Assembly: GCA_025355395.1 (NCBI GenBank)
Contig: JANXZT010000107.1
Coordinates: 1 to 15,772 of the forward strand
Direction of reading: 5' to 3'
DNA from: Betaproteobacteria bacterium
GTDB lineage: Bacteria; Pseudomonadota; Gammaproteobacteria; Burkholderiales; Casimicrobiaceae
DNA: 15,772 nucleotides
Below the pieces are notes generated by a model. The model saw only the letters and a list, made by a program, of their open reading frames with translations, did not search any database and was not told the DNA's origin. Shown piece after piece: positions 14,411 through 15,772 of the stretch. Both the position numbers and the translations under genes were made by a program. Within the stretch, counting starts at the first letter, position 1. Each line of letters starts with the position of its first letter.

Positions 14411-14824
14411 GTGATCGTGCTGCGGGAAATCGACCACGTGGTGCTGCGCGTGGTCGATCTAGCGCGCGTGCAGGCTTTTTACTGTGACGTGCTGGGCTGC
14501 CGCGTCGAGCGCGAGCAACGTGACATCGGGCTGGTGCAACTGCGGGCGGGCCGGTCGCTGGTGGATTTGGTCCCTGTCGATGGTCAACTCGGCCGCGCCG
14601 GCGGCGCGCCTCCCGGGCGCGAGGGCCGCAATCTGGATCACCTGTGTTTCCGGGTCGACCCCTTCGATGAGCCGGAGATCCGCAGCCATCTCGGCGCGCA
14701 CGGCGTTGCTGCCGGCGAAGTCGCGATGCGCTACGGTGCCGAAGGGCGCGGTCCGTCAATCTACATCGAGGACCCCGAAGGCAATGTGGTCGAACTCAAG
14801 GGACCACCCGAATTAAACGGATAA
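14411..14824 (+). CDS. VOC-family (glyoxalase/dioxygenase-fold) protein
   Basis: A 137-residue vicinal-oxygen-chelate protein with two beta-alpha-beta-beta-beta modules. The first begins REIDHVVLRVVDLARVQAFY with metal-ligand candidate His9; the second begins NLDHLCFRVDPFD with His77 and ends GPSIYIEDPEGNVVELKGP with Glu128. These are three of the four usual ligand positions. The GTG at 14411 is preferred because AAGGAG lies six bases upstream; GTG at 14396 is in frame but within that site. A metal-dependent lyase or dioxygenase activity is possible; the subfamily is usually annotated only as VOC family protein. It follows the Lys-rich gene by 37 bases and may share its transcript. Confidence 0.88.
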   Translation: MIVLREIDHVVLRVVDLARVQAFYCDVLGCRVEREQRDIGLVQLRAGRSLVDLVPVDGQLGRAGGAPPGREGRNLDHLCFRVDPFDEPEIRSHLGAHGVAAGEVAMRYGAEGRGPSIYIEDPEGNVVELKGPPELNG

Positions 14825-15278
14825 CCCTTCGCTTCGCAGCTTGCATCACGTTCCATTTGAACGTCCGGGTTCGACCCGTTGCTGCCTTTCGAGCGCCGGA
14901 GAGCGGCCATTCGACGCCCAAGATTAGCTACCGCTGCAGACCGTGGCTGGGACTACGGGTTGGCATATGAAGTCCGTGCACCGCTGATTCTGGCGCAAGC
15001 GAGCGTGACCGTCATCGGCACTCACCCATCCGACTGCGCGAGACGCAACAATTTATACCTCGATTGATCTTGGTCAGAAGGACGGACTCACGTTAGGAGT
15101 ATGTTGACACTGGTGAAGCACATTATGGGGAGAGAGCGGGTGCGTTACCCGCAGGAAACCTAGAGTGGATGTCTGTAAGCCACATCGGCAAAGATCAACG
15201 GAATGGGATTTGGTTATGCTTCGGTGAACACGCTTGAGCTCCACGCCAAGCGAAAATCTCGATAGGGAGGGAGGTGCC
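14825..15278. other. Non-coding gap upstream of the SGNH hydrolase
   Basis: A 454-base stretch without a recognisable gene. A 62-codon frame from about 14879 has no ribosome site and no family features. TTGACA at 15104-15109 could be a -35 box, but no -10 box follows at normal spacing (CATTAT is only 11 bases on). A hairpin GCGGGT/ACCCGC with a 5-base loop sits at 15136-15152 in the putative leader. Base composition is less GC-rich than the flanking genes. Confidence 0.35.
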
Positions 15279-15772
15279 ATGTTTACCCAAATCTGCCGCA
15301 CTACAGTGGTTGCTTTGCTTTTCGCGTCGTCCGCAGTGTTCGCCGAGCCGCCGTGGACGTTTTCGAACGACACGCGTTACCTGTCGATGGGTGACAGCCT
15401 GGCTGCCGGCTATGGCGCCATTCCGACCACCCAGGGTTACGCGTATCTTCTGTACCAGGGCGGCACGTTCGACAAGATCACGAACACGATATTCGCGAAC
15501 GCCGCTGTGCCGGGTGTGACGAGTGCGCAGGTGCTCGCTTGGCAGGTGCCCGCGGCCGTCACGGTATTTCAGCCGGACGTGATCACGATCTCGGTGGGTG
15601 GCAACGATCTCCTCCAGATCCTCGGCGGGGGCAACCCTGCTACGATTCTGGGGCAGTTCCAGGGCAATCTGGTTGGGATTCTTTGCGGCCTGAGGGCAGG
15701 ATTGCCAGATGCGATCATAATTGTCGGCAATCAATACGATATTCCCGAGATCACGGCGACCGTTCATGGTGG
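15279..15772 (+). CDS. Secreted SGNH/GDSL-type hydrolase (partial, runs off the window)
   Basis: An open frame of at least 164 codons that continues past the window edge. Residues 1-22 are a signal peptide with a VFA cleavage site before EPPW. Block I is YLSMGDSLAAGYG with nucleophile candidate Ser40, and block III is SVGGNDLL with Asn109 for the oxyanion hole, separated by the usual ~70 residues; the C-terminal Asp-x-x-His block lies beyond the window. GGGAGGGAGG immediately upstream supports the ATG at 15279. It is probably an exported lipase, esterase or thioesterase-like enzyme acting in the periplasm or outside. An upstream non-coding leader separates it from the VOC gene. Confidence 0.88.
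   Translation, partial: MFTQICRTTVVALLFASSAVFAEPPWTFSNDTRYLSMGDSLAAGYGAIPTTQGYAYLLYQGGTFDKITNTIFANAAVPGVTSAQVLAWQVPAAVTVFQPDVITISVGGNDLLQILGGGNPATILGQFQGNLVGILCGLRAGLPDAIIIVGNQYDIPEITATVHG

Noticed and set aside
14879..15067. 62-codon plus-strand gene
   Set aside because: No ribosome site, no domain or signal features, and it stops well short of the next gene; treated as non-coding.

Overview
The window reads as chromosomal DNA of a GC-rich, free-living proteobacterium, most likely a betaproteobacterium of the Burkholderiales type. This rests on recognition of protein families (a PF04392 solute-binding gene array, fused TRAP permeases, an NMT1-type ABC system, the short Lys-rich MAKPNY protein) and on GTG/TTG starts; there is no rRNA or other phylogenetic marker. 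No tRNA, rRNA, CRISPR array or prophage was seen. I found no complete, undescribed defence or biosynthetic system. The interest lies in gene wreckage at two places and in a repeat cluster.

Layout. 134-1631 (+): an OsmC-type peroxiredoxin followed by a luciferase-like flavin oxidoreductase, probably one transcript. 1632-2326: a palindrome-bearing gap and a small unrecognised gene. 2480-3791 (-): a decayed tandem array of PF04392 solute-binding genes. One copy is intact, the head of a further copy lies downstream, and the tail of an upstream copy is fused in frame to the first ~39 codons of an IS5/IS1182-like transposase, whose promoter and IS end are still present. 3793-6020 (-): a two-gene operon with a 4-base overlap, a membrane-associated SRPBCC protein followed by a formaldehyde-dehydrogenase-like zinc alcohol dehydrogenase.

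6218-8210: two different TRAP fused-permease genes lie head to head. Each has lost its 5' part, and they are separated by about 117 bases holding a perfect hairpin. The right-hand one also carries an internal out-of-frame deletion. 8309-11178 (-): an apparently intact ABC importer of the NMT1/Tau/Ssu type (binding protein, ATPase, permease, in transcription order). 11408-12817 (+), divergent from it: a cupin, a small membrane protein overlapping it by 4 bases, and a 3-methyladenine DNA glycosylase (AAG/Mpg).

12879-13243: a cluster of imperfect tandem repeats carrying REP/BIME-like GC-rich palindromes, ending in a long inverted pair. 13399-14824 (+): a SAM-dependent methyltransferase, a Lys-rich 52-residue protein with a TTG start, and a VOC (glyoxalase-fold) protein. 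14825-15278: a non-coding gap. 15279 to the edge (+): the start of a secreted SGNH/GDSL hydrolase running off the window.

The intact genes are mostly housekeeping and accessory metabolism: thiol and peroxide stress, aldehyde oxidation, solute uptake, alkylation repair. The transporter remnants (TRAP and PF04392) are eroding, which suggests a genome losing redundant uptake systems by deletion and IS-linked recombination. A misassembly at the TRAP junction cannot be excluded from sequence alone.
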